Counted from the stretch's first letter, positions 1-8,769 are shown. The stretch is 64,000 nucleotides of DNA from VXNF01 sp964291305 (GCA_964291305.2 OZ219783.1:1364001-1428000); one strand, 5' to 3'. The notes: generated by a model not told the origin, from the sequence alone. Program-made: numbers and translations.

Positions 1-1442
1 GGCAGTGAATCTAGGACTGTGCCACCATCTTGAACGTTGCTAATCACAACGTCTGTAAAGGTTGCGAGATAGCTGAAACGAACTGTACCCCATGAGGGGT
101 CGAGAAGTTCCGCGGCGGAGGCTATTGTCGGATACGGATTTTCCGAGTAAAGTGGCTTTTCCGCTACGTTTGCTTCCCAAACTTCAGCCGCGGGTTGGTA
201 CGCCGGAAAACCGCCAGCAGTGCCCTGATATTCGGGCGCCGTGGTCACCCACTCCACGAAATGGTAGGCCGCTTCCGGGTTAGTTGAATGACGAGAGACG
301 GCCCAAGCTGCTCCGCCTCGGGCACCCACCCAAGCGGTGTCGCTGTCTGACCACCGGGGAAGAAGCCCGATGCCGAGCTGTCCTTCCGCTGTTTGGTAGT
401 ATAGCGAGTCTTCCTGGCCGCCGAAGACGAACTCTCCGTACCAGTTTGCAGCGGGGAAAAACAACCATTCGCCGTTTTGGATCTTCTCGACGAAGCCAGG
501 ATCAAAGGGGCCAACTTTTGACATCACCCCTAGTTCCAGCAAGTTGTCAACCATGTTTGCGGCCCGGGTACAGCGAGGATCGCTCAGATCGGTAAAGATG
601 CCGCCCTTGCCGTCCATCCGCTGAACTGGGCACTGCGCCGGCCAGAAATAAGTGTCCAGACACTGCTCGTCCCCGCAGGCACCGATCAGCGTCCCAGGCC
701 GATCAGCCGCCAATCGTTCTCCAATAGCCTCATATTCTTCCCAGGTCTCTGGTAGATCCAGCCCCAGCTCGGCTAGCAAGGGAGCGTTGTACCACATCAC
801 CATGTGTGCTATGTCGTTGCGCAGACACAGGATGCGATCCCCGTCGATGCACGGCGACATTCCCCCTGGGTAGAAGTTGGGTAATACCTCATCACTCACG
901 AACGGTGTGAGGTCTAAGGGGTAGTTGTGCTGTTCGTCCGCGGCTTGGGCAATTAGCTCGGGCTCAGCGAATATCACATCCGGCCAGCCACTCCCGGCGG
1001 TATTGAACAGCAGAACCTGAGCCGGGAACTCGACGCGGTCAACGAACTCGTAGCTAATCGGGCGATCGGGGAAGAGTTCTTGGTAGGTCAGGACCGCAGG
1101 CTCGCGGACGGGATCGATCCAAATCATGATGGGTTCGTCGCTCGCCGACGGTTCAGCTTGACCGTCGTCGCTATCTTCTGCTGGTGCGGGCTCCGGACTT
1201 TCGGGCTCGGGGGTTTCGGGTTCCGGAGATTCGGGTTCTGGGATTTCGGCTGCGGCAGGTGTTGGTTCTGGCGGCGCGGATGGCGCTGCCGGCTCTGGAT
1301 CGTCGCCATTGCCGCAAGCTGCCGCCAGCAGGCTAAGTGCCAGCGCCCCAGCTAGCCAGATATGCCACCGGCTTCTCGCTGTCGGTGCTACCAGCCCCCT
1401 CGCCCGGCGGTAGCTGTCCCGCAATTCGCAACTAATCTTCAT
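1..1442 (-). CDS. Sugar ABC transporter substrate-binding lipoprotein (C-terminus off the window)
   Basis: The reading frame is open from an ATG at 1442-1440 to the left edge, so the C-terminus is missing; 480 codons are visible. The start follows a strong AAGGAGG about 4 bases upstream. The N-terminus is a basic region, a hydrophobic stretch and a lipobox-like LLAAAC. A low-complexity PEPETPEPESPEP linker follows, then an extracellular solute-binding fold of family 1 (maltose/multiple-sugar type). By family it is a lipid-anchored protein that delivers sugar to a membrane permease, probably encoded just left of the window. LacI-type palindromes precede it and a LacI regulator lies directly upstream in the same direction, which supports sugar-inducible control. 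The substrate cannot be read from sequence. Confidence 0.85.
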   Translation of the reverse strand, partial: MKISCELRDSYRRARGLVAPTARSRWHIWLAGALALSLLAAACGNGDDPEPAAPSAPPEPTPAAAEIPEPESPEPETPEPESPEPAPAEDSDDGQAEPSASDEPIMIWIDPVREPAVLTYQELFPDRPISYEFVDRVEFPAQVLLFNTAGSGWPDVIFAEPELIAQAADEQHNYPLDLTPFVSDEVLPNFYPGGMSPCIDGDRILCLRNDIAHMVMWYNAPLLAELGLDLPETWEEYEAIGERLAADRPGTLIGACGDEQCLDTYFWPAQCPVQRMDGKGGIFTDLSDPRCTRAANMVDNLLELGVMSKVGPFDPGFVEKIQNGEWLFFPAANWYGEFVFGGQEDSLYYQTAEGQLGIGLLPRWSDSDTAWVGARGGAAWAVSRHSTNPEAAYHFVEWVTTAPEYQGTAGGFPAYQPAAEVWEANVAEKPLYSENPYPTIASAAELLDPSWGTVRFSYLATFTDVVISNVQDGGTVLDSL

Positions 1443-1538
1443 ATGTCCTCCTTGGATTTGAGTCCGGCTGATTCAGGCGGACATTCGTTTCGTGCTGTCA
1501 ACCGTTTGCCACGTGCTCGAGAGCCCTCAGGCAGTTTC

Positions 1539-1597
1539 GGTAATCGATTACTGAAGGTAGTTGATTACTCCCAACCCGTCAAGAGGAATCGATTACC
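1539..1597. promoter_or_regulatory. Cluster of LacI-type operator palindromes
   Basis: A perfect 12-base palindrome GTAATCGATTAC occupies 1540-1551. A second site, GGAATCGATTACC at 1585-1597, shares the AATCGATT core. A degenerate copy, GTAGTTGATTAC, sits between them at 1557-1568. A CpG-centred palindrome is typical of LacI-family operators. The cluster lies about 100-155 bases upstream of the lipoprotein start and just beyond the lacI stop, so it probably binds the adjacent regulator to control the sugar ABC genes. Confidence 0.65.
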
Positions 1598-1639
1598 TAC
1601 CCCAAGGCAGCAGGCTGGATGGCGCCGAAGCTAGACCCG

Positions 1640-2644
1640 TTAGCTTCGCCAGGGGGAACTGGCGCGTACGATCAACTCACACGAGAGCCGCTCGTGAGTT
1701 TCACCGTGATTGCGACCATTTTGGGCATCGAGCAGGACTCTGGCCGCTAGCGCTCCCAAATCGTATGTCGGTTGCCGCACAACGGTGATCGGTGGTGTCA
1801 CTAGAGATGTCCAAGGCTCGTCATCGAAGGTAACCAGCCCGACATCGGCTCCCACTTCTAGACCGGCTTGCCTGATCGCTTCAATCACGCCTATCGCCAT
1901 TCTCGCCGCAGTGACAAAAAGGGCGTCCGGCCTAGGAACTTGGGCTAGAAGTTGCTGGGCGGTCGTCTTGCCGCCTGCGGGGGTGAACTCACCACAGGCG
2001 ACCAGGTTCGGGGTCCTGTCCAAGTGGGCATCTCGCAACGCCCTTTTGTAACCCTCAACGCGCTCCTGAGAGGTCGAAACGTCCGAGGGACCGGATACAC
2101 AACCGATCAGACCGTGCCCCCGTTTGAGTAGGTGCGAAGTGGCTTCGTATGCGCCAGCTTCGTTGTCAGCCAAGACGGAGTCAATTTCAAGATGGAGTTC
2201 GGCTGCACGGTCGATGAGGACAACCGGGATGCCGTTATCCAGCAGCGGGCCAAGATTGGATTGCGTTGCCGAAGCAGTTGCTACTACAACCCCTGAGGTC
2301 TGGTGCTCTACCACCGTGCGAATGTGTGCCGCCTCGCGTTCCAGATCCTCGTTTGTGTTACAGAGCATAACTGCCTTGCCATTCGCTAGGGCTACTGCCT
2401 CAAGCCCACGAACTACAGCGGTAAAGAACGGGTTCTCGATGTCGGGAACCAGCACAGACCAGATGTCGCTACGCTGCTTGCGCAATGCCCGGCCCAGAGG
2501 GTTCGGTCGGTACGCCAGTCTCTCGGCTGCATCTAGGACCCGCGCTGTCATTTCGGGGTCCACGTCAGTGCGCCCGCTCAACACCCTCGACACCGTCGCG
2601 GTCGAGACCCTGGCTGCGGCTGCCACGTCGCGTATCGTCACCAC
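1640..2644 (-). CDS. LacI-family transcriptional regulator
   Basis: A 334-residue LacI/GalR repressor. The N-terminal helix-turn-helix and hinge are clear (TIRDVAAAARVSTATVSRVLSG, then the AERLAYRPN hinge region). A periplasmic-binding-protein-like sensor domain fills the rest. I place the start at the GTG pair at 2644/2641, just before TIRDVAAAA; the frame stays open for 52 more codons upstream, but that part does not resemble the family. The gene is divergent from the SIS isomerase and lies upstream of the sugar-binding lipoprotein on the same strand. The AATCGATT palindromes between regulator and lipoprotein are its likely targets. The ligand is unknown, presumably a sugar or sugar phosphate. 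Confidence 0.93.
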   Translation of the reverse strand: MVTIRDVAAAARVSTATVSRVLSGRTDVDPEMTARVLDAAERLAYRPNPLGRALRKQRSDIWSVLVPDIENPFFTAVVRGLEAVALANGKAVMLCNTNEDLEREAAHIRTVVEHQTSGVVVATASATQSNLGPLLDNGIPVVLIDRAAELHLEIDSVLADNEAGAYEATSHLLKRGHGLIGCVSGPSDVSTSQERVEGYKRALRDAHLDRTPNLVACGEFTPAGGKTTAQQLLAQVPRPDALFVTAARMAIGVIEAIRQAGLEVGADVGLVTFDDEPWTSLVTPPITVVRQPTYDLGALAARVLLDAQNGRNHGETHERLSCELIVRASSPWRS

Positions 2645-2754
2645 GAGGGGCCAACATAGCCCATGTTGCCTCGGACACCGGCTGTTCGGATTGTCGATTG
2701 ACGTTGACTTGTGCCTGCCTATAGATTGCGAGTAAACGATTGCTTGGAGTTTCG

Positions 2755-3348
2755 ATGTCCCCAATTCTTGCGGCGGAGCGTTTGCTGAGTCTTGAGGCAC
2801 AAGCGCTCACCAGCCTAACCACGAGACTGGATTCGGGCTTCGAATACGCGGTCAATACGGTTCTCAAGGCCCGGGGACATGTTGTCGTGACCGGTCTTGG
2901 AAAGTCCGGTCTAATCGGTGCAAAGATCGCTGCCAGCCTGGCCAGCACCGGAACGCCAGCATTTTTCGTGCACGCAGCCGACGCTCTCCACGGCGACGTC
3001 GGCGCGGTCACCCAGCGGGATGTCCTCATCGCGATATCCAAATCGGGCACCACAGTTGAGGTAGTTAAGTTTGCCCAGCTGTGCCGGGAACGCTCATGCG
3101 TGGTGATCGCTATGTCGGGCGATAGCCATAGCGCGCTGGCCCAAACTGCGGATGCCGTAATCGACATTACCGTCGACTCCGAAGCAGACCCCATAGGGTT
3201 AGCCCCGACATCCTCGACCATTGTGACACTTGCGATGGGCGACGCCCTAGTTGCCGCGCTAATGGAAGCCAGGTCGTTCAGCGCAGCTGAGTTTTCTCTC
3301 AACCATCCAGCGGGCGCGCTCGGAGCTGCCAGCCGCGAAGCTTGCTAG
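2755..3348 (+). CDS. SIS-domain sugar-phosphate isomerase (KdsD/GutQ-like, no CBS domains)
   Basis: A 197-residue SIS-domain protein resembling arabinose-5-phosphate isomerases (KpsF/GutQ/KdsD): VTGLGKSGLIG near residues 45-55, the HAADALHGDVG motif near 80, AISKSGTT, the GLAPTSST motif and an NHPAGALG end. The canonical enzyme continues into two CBS domains, but this protein stops right after the SIS domain. The ATG at 2755 is chosen because TTGGAG lies six bases before it; an upstream in-frame TTG at 2740 is less likely. It is divergent from the LacI gene, so a role in sugar catabolism is more likely than lipopolysaccharide synthesis. Its TAG overlaps the convergent cvpA-like stop in a shared CTAG. 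Confidence 0.85.
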   Translation: MSPILAAERLLSLEAQALTSLTTRLDSGFEYAVNTVLKARGHVVVTGLGKSGLIGAKIAASLASTGTPAFFVHAADALHGDVGAVTQRDVLIAISKSGTTVEVVKFAQLCRERSCVVIAMSGDSHSALAQTADAVIDITVDSEADPIGLAPTSSTIVTLAMGDALVAALMEARSFSAAEFSLNHPAGALGAASREAC

Positions 3349-3854
3349 GCGGAGTTGAGGCGCACCCAGGCCACCACACGGTCAAGCCCTTCGGGGGGTG
3401 CCGGAAGTTGTTGCAGGCTCAGGCGCACCAGCAGCGAGTCCGCCGCAGCTTCACTGAACCAGCCGGGCGTCGTGGCTGCGGTGGGCGCCAGCAACCACGC
3501 AAGTGTGCCCGCGGCTGCTGCTGCCACGAGCAAGCCCGCAACCCGGTCCGCCAGACGTAACGGTTGCGGAAGGGCGAGGTGCAGGAGTCGGCCGAGGAGA
3601 TGACCAGCAATGTGGCCGGCTAGCGCGCCCAGCACAAGAATGCCAGCGCTGACCCCTAAGGGGTAAGCCATAGGGTGCCAGTTCTGGGCCACCGAAGCGA
3701 TTTCCTCCAGCGCCCACGGCAGCAGCCGGATAGCTCCCAGCAGCCCTGGAGCGATGCCGAGCCAGGCGAGAAGCGGCTTGAGTAGACCGGTTCGTAAACC
3801 CAACAGGGCTGCTAGCGCTAACACCCCCAGTACCAGCAGGTCAAGCAGGTTCAC
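3345..3854 (-). CDS. CvpA-family membrane protein
   Basis: A 169-residue hydrophobic protein with about four predicted membrane segments: NLLDLLVLGVLALAALLGLR at the start, two central helices, and a LAGLLVAAAAAGTLAWLLAP-like helix before a short soluble tail. The layout fits the CvpA family (colicin V production related), whose function is poorly defined. The GTG at 3854 is preferred; it lies 11 bases after the trmI stop, consistent with translational coupling. The upstream frame extension overlaps trmI and does not look like protein. Confidence 0.7.
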   Translation of the reverse strand: MNLLDLLVLGVLALAALLGLRTGLLKPLLAWLGIAPGLLGAIRLLPWALEEIASVAQNWHPMAYPLGVSAGILVLGALAGHIAGHLLGRLLHLALPQPLRLADRVAGLLVAAAAAGTLAWLLAPTAATTPGWFSEAAADSLLVRLSLQQLPAPPEGLDRVVAWVRLNSA

Positions 3855-3865
3855 TGTGCAAGCAG

Positions 3866-4714
3866 CTAAGCCGGTAGCAACCGGGCGTGGGTTAGGAAGC
3901 CGGTGTGAGCCACCATCCGGTGGTCTGGTCGGACGGCTTCCCCCGCAATATGCCAAGAGCGCTGCAACACTTCAACGGTGGCCGCTAGGGCCCACGGCCC
4001 CCGCTCCAGTGATTCGCGCAGCTGTGCAGCCTGAACTACGCTGGGGGTGTAGGCGACAAGTAACCCCCCAGGATGCAGCCGGCAAGCGGCGTGAGACACG
4101 ACTCTCCAGGGTTCTGGGAGATCCAGTATCACGCGATCCAGCGGATCCACGTCGATGCCCTCGTAGCAGTCTCGCTCAGAGATGTGGTAGCGACTAGCGG
4201 CTTCGTTACCGAGAAACTCATGGACGTTCTTTTGGGCCCGGCGGGCGAAATCGGGGCGAATCTCATAACCAAAAACCTCAGCTCCAGCTCGCAGTAGCGC
4301 CAGCGAAAGAGCCCCCGACCCCACGCCCGATTCGAAAACCCGGTGGCCGGGCGCAATATCCGCCAGCAGCAGCATGGGGCCCAGATCCTTGGGGTAGATG
4401 ACCTGCGCGCCGCGCGGCATCTTCACCACGAAATCCGAGAGCGTCGGACGGAACGCACGGAAACGGGTCCCGCCGACCGAACGCAACTCGCTCCCCTCGG
4501 GATGTCCCAGCAGCTCATCCCAGGCCACTAGACCCGAATGGGAGTGAAAGAACTCCCCGGGCTGGAGGCGGCGCAGATAGCTCCGACTCTTGCGATCTAC
4601 CAACAGCACCAGCTCACCGGCGGCGAATGGTCGGGGGGATCTTTCGAACTCCTCGCCGTCGGTGGGCGGCCCCGCGGCGTGCCGTGGCCCGAAGCTGTCA
4701 GGCTCGTCGCTCAC
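3866..4714 (-). CDS. trmI: tRNA (adenine(58)-N1)-methyltransferase TrmI
   Basis: A 282-residue class I SAM methyltransferase of the TrmI family, which makes m1A58 in the tRNA T-loop and acts as a homotetramer. Visible features: an N-terminal beta-rich substrate domain (FVVKMPRGAQVIYPKDLG), SAM motif I VFESGVGSGALSLALLRAG, the acidic motif FGYEIRPDFA, and the DLPEPW catalytic motif. The start is GTG at 4714. It is the first gene of a short run with cvpA on the minus strand. Length and motifs match actinobacterial TrmI. Confidence 0.95.
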   Translation of the reverse strand: MSDEPDSFGPRHAAGPPTDGEEFERSPRPFAAGELVLLVDRKSRSYLRRLQPGEFFHSHSGLVAWDELLGHPEGSELRSVGGTRFRAFRPTLSDFVVKMPRGAQVIYPKDLGPMLLLADIAPGHRVFESGVGSGALSLALLRAGAEVFGYEIRPDFARRAQKNVHEFLGNEAASRYHISERDCYEGIDVDPLDRVILDLPEPWRVVSHAACRLHPGGLLVAYTPSVVQAAQLRESLERGPWALAATVEVLQRSWHIAGEAVRPDHRMVAHTGFLTHARLLPA

Positions 4715-4730
4715 ACCCGGTATTTAGGTC

Positions 4731-4961
4731 TCAGTGCCGGCGGCGTGGCGCGCCGTGCGAGATACTTAAGCTCTCGCCAGGTCGTAGGCGCAGAACCGAG
4801 CGGGCAGCTGGCTTTGGGGGCCAAAGGGCGCGGCGCAGGCCACGCATGCCCCACGCCAGAATCCCTGCTAGCAGCCAAAAGGTGCTGTTGCCAAATAGTC
4901 CGCGGGTTATGCCGCGCAGGCGCGCCAAAGCCAGCCAGCGGCTAAGAAGTCCTCGCGGCAC
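4731..4961 (-). CDS. Small predicted membrane protein, unknown function
   Basis: A 76-residue ORF with one hydrophobic helix (GNSTFWLLAGILAWGMRGL) followed by a very basic proline-rich tail (RRALWPPKPAARSVLRLRPGE). I do not recognise the family. It begins four bases after the preceding small membrane gene and continues the same overlapping run of three, which is the main reason to call it. The long arginine-rich tail could still be chance coding in high-GC DNA. Confidence 0.5.
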   Translation of the reverse strand: MPRGLLSRWLALARLRGITRGLFGNSTFWLLAGILAWGMRGLRRALWPPKPAARSVLRLRPGESLSISHGAPRRRH

Positions 4962-4965
4962 AGTC

Positions 4966-5181
4966 TCAGTAGCGACGCAACTCGACGAACGTGCGAGTCA
5001 GACGGCCACGGCGCTTGCCGAGTATGAAGGCCAGAAGTACTAGCGCAATACCGCCGATAACAGCTAGCCGGAAGCCACTTCGCCGAGCGGGAGCGCTGGC
5101 CTCGTTCAGCGCATCGGCCAGATGCTGCAGCCGAGATTCAAGATCCTCCCGAGTTATCTTGCCGGGAGTTTCGGTGGTCAC
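4966..5181 (-). CDS. Small single-pass membrane protein, unknown function
   Basis: A 71-residue protein. Residues 1-35 are charged and probably helical (TREDLESRLQHLADALNEA); then comes one membrane helix (LAVIGGIALVLLAFILG) and a basic tail (KRRGRLTRTFVELRRY). Its start overlaps the end of the upstream holin-like gene by 4 bases, a typical coupled arrangement. A short coiled segment plus an anchor suggests a membrane-associated structural or regulatory role, but no function can be assigned. Confidence 0.7.
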   Translation of the reverse strand: MTTETPGKITREDLESRLQHLADALNEASAPARRSGFRLAVIGGIALVLLAFILGKRRGRLTRTFVELRRY

Positions 5182-5591
5182 GTGCCCTTCTCCGGAGCCC
5201 CACGGCGGCGTGCCCGTGCGGCCGAGCGGGCCAGCATAAAAAGCAGTAGCACTACCGCTAGCACGATTACATAAGGTGTCCAGCTGAGGCTGCCGCTGAG
5301 ATGGCCAGCTGTTTCGGTCTGCAAAGCCCGCAGAGCGCCTAGGGCCAGTAGAACCAGTCCGGTGGAGATGAAAACCCCTCCGAGGAGGCCAAATCCCAGC
5401 CAGGCTCCTAGACGTTTGAGTGGATCCAGAGCCTCCTGGCGGAAGTAGGCCAGAACTGTCTGGCGTAGTTCAGCCAGAGCCTCGGCGGGCTCATTAGTTT
5501 CCGCTCTAGGGTTTTGCTGGATCTTCTGCTGACGGCCGTCGGCAGCGGGCTCTTCAACGACAGGCGCTTCATTTTCGCTGGAGCGAAGCAT
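5178..5591 (-). CDS. Putative holin-X/phage-holin-superfamily-like membrane protein
   Basis: A 137-residue protein. The N-terminal 40 residues are acidic and probably disordered. A short helical region follows (LAELRQTVLAYFRQEALDPLKRLG), then two long membrane helices, roughly residues 65-90 and 105-125, and a basic RARRRGAPEKGT tail. The arrangement resembles actinobacterial proteins loosely annotated as a holin-X superfamily; these are probably not phage holins. It is first in a three-gene overlapping run of small membrane proteins. Confidence 0.65.
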   Translation of the reverse strand: MLRSSENEAPVVEEPAADGRQQKIQQNPRAETNEPAEALAELRQTVLAYFRQEALDPLKRLGAWLGFGLLGGVFISTGLVLLALGALRALQTETAGHLSGSLSWTPYVIVLAVVLLLFMLARSAARARRRGAPEKGT

Positions 5592-5650
5592 GCCAACGAG
5601 TCTATCGCTAGGCCATCAACTGCCCGGCCAGCGTGTAAGTGCTTGGACGG

Positions 5651-7087
5651 CTACTCCGAGGTGCTGGGGTTGCTGGCGGATTCAACGTAGTTAGGGTGGG
5701 CTACGAGTATTTCCAGCAGTTGGTGTAGGAAGGCGTTGGCGTTGGTGTCAGCGAGCGTGTCAGAGTTCAAGATGGTGGCGAAAGTTAGCTGACCGCCATC
5801 ACTGCCGGTGGCAAACCCGGCTAGGGAGGATACGCCCGACTGCGAGCCGGTCTTAGCCTGCACACGTCCCACAGCTGTCGAGTCCACAAAGCGGTCTTGC
5901 AAGGTGCCGGACTCGCCCACCACGGGCAGATAGGAGGCCAGTAGGCCGTCAGAACCACCTATCTCCAGAATGTCGGTGATCTGGCGGCAGCTCAGCCGGT
6001 TCTCAGGGCTTAGCCCAGATCCATCTGCGGGTGGGAACACCAAGACGGGTTGGCCGGTGTCTGCTGCCAACTGTTCTAGCACCGCCAGGGCGCCGTCCAG
6101 CGTAGTACCGGAACCAGCCCACTCTCTGCCAAGTTCTTTGAGCAGCAGTTCAGCAGTCGTGTTGTCGCTCTCTTGCAGCATGTAGCGCAAGTAGCTGCTT
6201 AGCGGCGCCGAGCTAATCGACCCTAACTCTACGTACTCGCTGAAATCTCTGTCGGGTGCAGCTACGCCTGGGCGTTCTGGAATTCGCACTGCCCGGGCTT
6301 CAAGCATGTCGTCGAAAAGCACTGCGGTTTGCCGGGCCGGTTCGGGCTCGGGTAGGAGTCCCGCTGTTCCGCCAATGCCATCCGGAGTTCGGTAGCCCTG
6401 GTTGAGGGCTACCGAGTTGAGCGTTCCGACTAAACCGGAATTGACCCAGTCCTCTGGCCACGAGTCCACGATGGCGGCATCGTCATAGCGGTCCTCTACC
6501 GCGATAACGCCCCCGTTAATCAGGGTTAGTCCCCCCTCCACGAGATCGGCAGCAAGCTCGTCAAGCGAGGTGGGCTGGGCACCTTGGGCACTTAGAAGCG
6601 CTGCGTACTGAACGGTGGCAAGCAACGGGTCGCCACCGCCGACTAGGTATAGGTCGCTAGGTAGGACGCCGTTGACTGGCTCCGACTCGGCTATCGCTGT
6701 GGTCCGGTAGGTATAGTCCGGCCCGAGAGCCGAAAGCGCTGCTTGAGCCGTGGCGAGCTTCTGCAACGACGCTGGCACTAGAGGCTCGTCTGGGTCCTTG
6801 GCGAATAGCTCTTCGCCGTCTTGGCGCACGACGACGCAGCTATCCCCCGGGGCGTTAAGCAGCAAGGCAGTCAGGTCACCTTCGAGGGTCGTCTCCCGGC
6901 GGGTCGGGAGAGTTGGGGCGGGACTTGTGGTAACTGTCGGGAGCCGCCTCGCCGACAGCAACGGGACTTCGACGGTGGCAACATCCAATGGTTGGGCCAA
7001 CTCAGGCTCTTCAGTCAGTTGGTTGGCTACCAGCAGGGTGGCGACGGCCACCGCTAGCAGCACAAGAGGTACAAGGATGCGGACCAT
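5651..7087 (-). CDS. dacB: D-alanyl-D-alanine carboxypeptidase/endopeptidase (PBP4, DacB family)
   Basis: A 478-residue peptidase S13 (PBP4-type) protein that trims peptidoglycan stem peptides outside the membrane. An N-terminal membrane anchor or signal (MVRILVPLVLLAVAVATLLVA) precedes the serine-peptidase domain. The three active-site motifs are present: SLQK (serine at about residue 107), SDN in QESDNTTAELLLKELG, and KTG in QAKTGSQSGVSS. The long insertion between the first two motifs is normal for the family. I start at ATG 7087, directly before the hydrophobic stretch; the extra 15 residues upstream lack a plausible role. It is divergent from the gene at 7200. Confidence 0.92.
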   Translation of the reverse strand: MVRILVPLVLLAVAVATLLVANQLTEEPELAQPLDVATVEVPLLSARRLPTVTTSPAPTLPTRRETTLEGDLTALLLNAPGDSCVVVRQDGEELFAKDPDEPLVPASLQKLATAQAALSALGPDYTYRTTAIAESEPVNGVLPSDLYLVGGGDPLLATVQYAALLSAQGAQPTSLDELAADLVEGGLTLINGGVIAVEDRYDDAAIVDSWPEDWVNSGLVGTLNSVALNQGYRTPDGIGGTAGLLPEPEPARQTAVLFDDMLEARAVRIPERPGVAAPDRDFSEYVELGSISSAPLSSYLRYMLQESDNTTAELLLKELGREWAGSGTTLDGALAVLEQLAADTGQPVLVFPPADGSGLSPENRLSCRQITDILEIGGSDGLLASYLPVVGESGTLQDRFVDSTAVGRVQAKTGSQSGVSSLAGFATGSDGGQLTFATILNSDTLADTNANAFLHQLLEILVAHPNYVESASNPSTSE

Positions 7088-7199
7088 TCCACTCAAACTG
7101 TACGCCCGCGTTGCCCCAGCGGTGCGCCACAACCGCCAAGATGGTCTTTCGGCGACCTAGAAGCCACCTTCCCGGCAGTCCAGGCGGTACCGTCAGAGC

Positions 7200-7595
7200 G
7201 TGCAAATTGTGGCCGCTCTCTTCATCGAAGAAATCGACGTCCGGCAAGTGCCAGGACCTTCAACGCGCCTAGATCTCAGCGGAGTTCACTTCTCGGTTGT
7301 GGCCTCCACTGACCTGCCAGTGCTATGGACTCCGCACCTGGTCGTGATCGTGCGATGCCCCCCGGACAGCGACGGCAGCGAAGTGCTCGAGGTGGTTTAC
7401 ACTCGAGCTGGCACTCAAATAGCCCGCAACGTTCAGTATCTGCAGGTTGAGCCGGGCAAGTTCAGCTTCCGCCTTGTGCGAGCCGAACTGCATTTCGAGG
7501 ATTACTCCACCGTCGAAGCGCATTGCCGCCTTGGAGCCGGCCCGGCCACAGTAGTGCCCTACACCCTCTTGGCTCCAGAGCAGGTCGCACCGTGA
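7200..7595 (+). CDS. Conserved hypothetical beta-rich protein (DUF6941-like)
   Basis: A 131-residue protein starting at GTG 7200 (QIVAALFIEEIDVRQ). Alternating hydrophobic and polar residues suggest a small all-beta sandwich with no membrane segment or catalytic motif. The general look, a start such as MQIVAALFIEEIDVR followed by strands and a late YTL, resembles actinobacterial DUF6941-type proteins, but I cannot confirm this. It lies 25 bases upstream of the FIST gene on the same strand and is probably cotranscribed with FIST, transketolase and transaldolase. Confidence 0.65.
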   Translation: MQIVAALFIEEIDVRQVPGPSTRLDLSGVHFSVVASTDLPVLWTPHLVVIVRCPPDSDGSEVLEVVYTRAGTQIARNVQYLQVEPGKFSFRLVRAELHFEDYSTVEAHCRLGAGPATVVPYTLLAPEQVAP

Positions 7596-7620
7596 GCCGG
7601 ATGGCCCGGTCTTCACCCAG

Positions 7621-8769
7621 ATGAGCTTCGCCGTCGCAGCGTCGGAGGCCCCTTCCACAGCTGATGCCGCCACGGCTGTTGCAGCCGGCTTGGCTGCCTC
7701 ACTGCGAGATAACCCGGCAGGGGTAGTGCTGTTCTTCGCTACGACTGCTCATCTCGAGGAAGTAGACATACTCGCCTCGGTGCTGAGCAATACGCTGGCA
7801 CCTAAGGCACTAGTCGGTGCGGTCGCCAGCTCGATTATCGCTGGGAATCGGGAACTAGAAGAAGTGCCTGGGGTGGTCGCCTGGGCGGCACCTTTGACCC
7901 ATGCCGTGCCGGTACGCCTCCCACCAGCGCTCACTGAAGATCATTCCCCGATATTGGACCTACCAGTCGGCGAAGATGAAACACACACGCTGCTGCTACT
8001 GGCCGACCCGTATAGTTATCCCGCCGACCGTCTCCTGGGGGAACTCGCCACCGAGGCTCCCGAGATGAGAGTCGTAGGTGGCCTAGTCTCGGCAGCAAAC
8101 GAAGTCGGCGGCAATCGGCTCGTCTGCGGTCGCCAGGTTTTCGATGACGGTGCCGTGGGTCTGCTTTTAGGGGGAGGAGCAGCAGTCGAGACCGTAGTTT
8201 CTCAAGGGTGCCGACCGGTTGGTCAGCCCTACGTCGTGACCCGCGGCGAGCACAACCTGATCCACGAGTTGGGGGGACAATCCGTATCCGATCGTTTGCG
8301 GGAAATTATTCCGGAACTGCCCGGATCTATGCGCGAGATGGCACAGCGAGGCTTGCAAATTGGGATCGTGGTTAATGAGCACAAGCTGAACTTCGAGAGA
8401 GGAGACTTCTTGGTGCGTTCCATATTCGGACTTGAACGAGAATCGGGCGCCTTGGCGGTGGGTGACGTAGTTGAGACCGGCACCACAGTGCAGTTTCATG
8501 TGCGAGATGCGCCCACGGCGAGGAAAGATCTCAGCCAGTTGATGGCGGGCCGACAAGCCGAGGGAGCTTTGATATTTACTTGCAACGGCCGGGGGCGCCG
8601 CCTCTTCCAGGCGGCTGATCAGGACGCCTCGATCGTGTCGGAGGCTCTGGCTCCGGCGCCTGTGGCTGGGATGTTCTGCGTCGGCGAGATCGGTCCGGTA
8701 GGGCGACGCAGCTACCTGCACGGGTTTACCGCCTCGGTCGCCTTATTTAGACAAGACCCAGGCCAGTGA
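7621..8769 (+). CDS. FIST-domain sensory protein
   Basis: A 382-residue protein with FIST N-terminal and C-terminal regions and no attached kinase or transducer domain. FIST domains are proposed small-ligand (amino-acid) sensors. Supporting motifs are GALIFTCNGRGRRLF near residues 315-330 and the FCVGEIGPVGRRSYLHGFTAS block near the end, both hallmarks of FIST_C. It starts at ATG 7621. Its TGA overlaps the transketolase GTG by four bases, inside an exact 18-base tandem duplication, so the two genes are translationally linked. Confidence 0.88.
   Translation: MSFAVAASEAPSTADAATAVAAGLAASLRDNPAGVVLFFATTAHLEEVDILASVLSNTLAPKALVGAVASSIIAGNRELEEVPGVVAWAAPLTHAVPVRLPPALTEDHSPILDLPVGEDETHTLLLLADPYSYPADRLLGELATEAPEMRVVGGLVSAANEVGGNRLVCGRQVFDDGAVGLLLGGGAAVETVVSQGCRPVGQPYVVTRGEHNLIHELGGQSVSDRLREIIPELPGSMREMAQRGLQIGIVVNEHKLNFERGDFLVRSIFGLERESGALAVGDVVETGTTVQFHVRDAPTARKDLSQLMAGRQAEGALIFTCNGRGRRLFQAADQDASIVSEALAPAPVAGMFCVGEIGPVGRRSYLHGFTASVALFRQDPGQ

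Noticed and set aside
1124..1309. Low-complexity repeats near 1190-1270 as a possible CRISPR or satellite
   Set aside because: They encode the Pro-Glu linker of the lipoprotein; repeats are imperfect, without spacers.
2565..3302. 245-residue minus-strand ORF opposite the SIS gene
   Set aside because: It is a shadow frame of the SIS and LacI genes with no recognisable motif.
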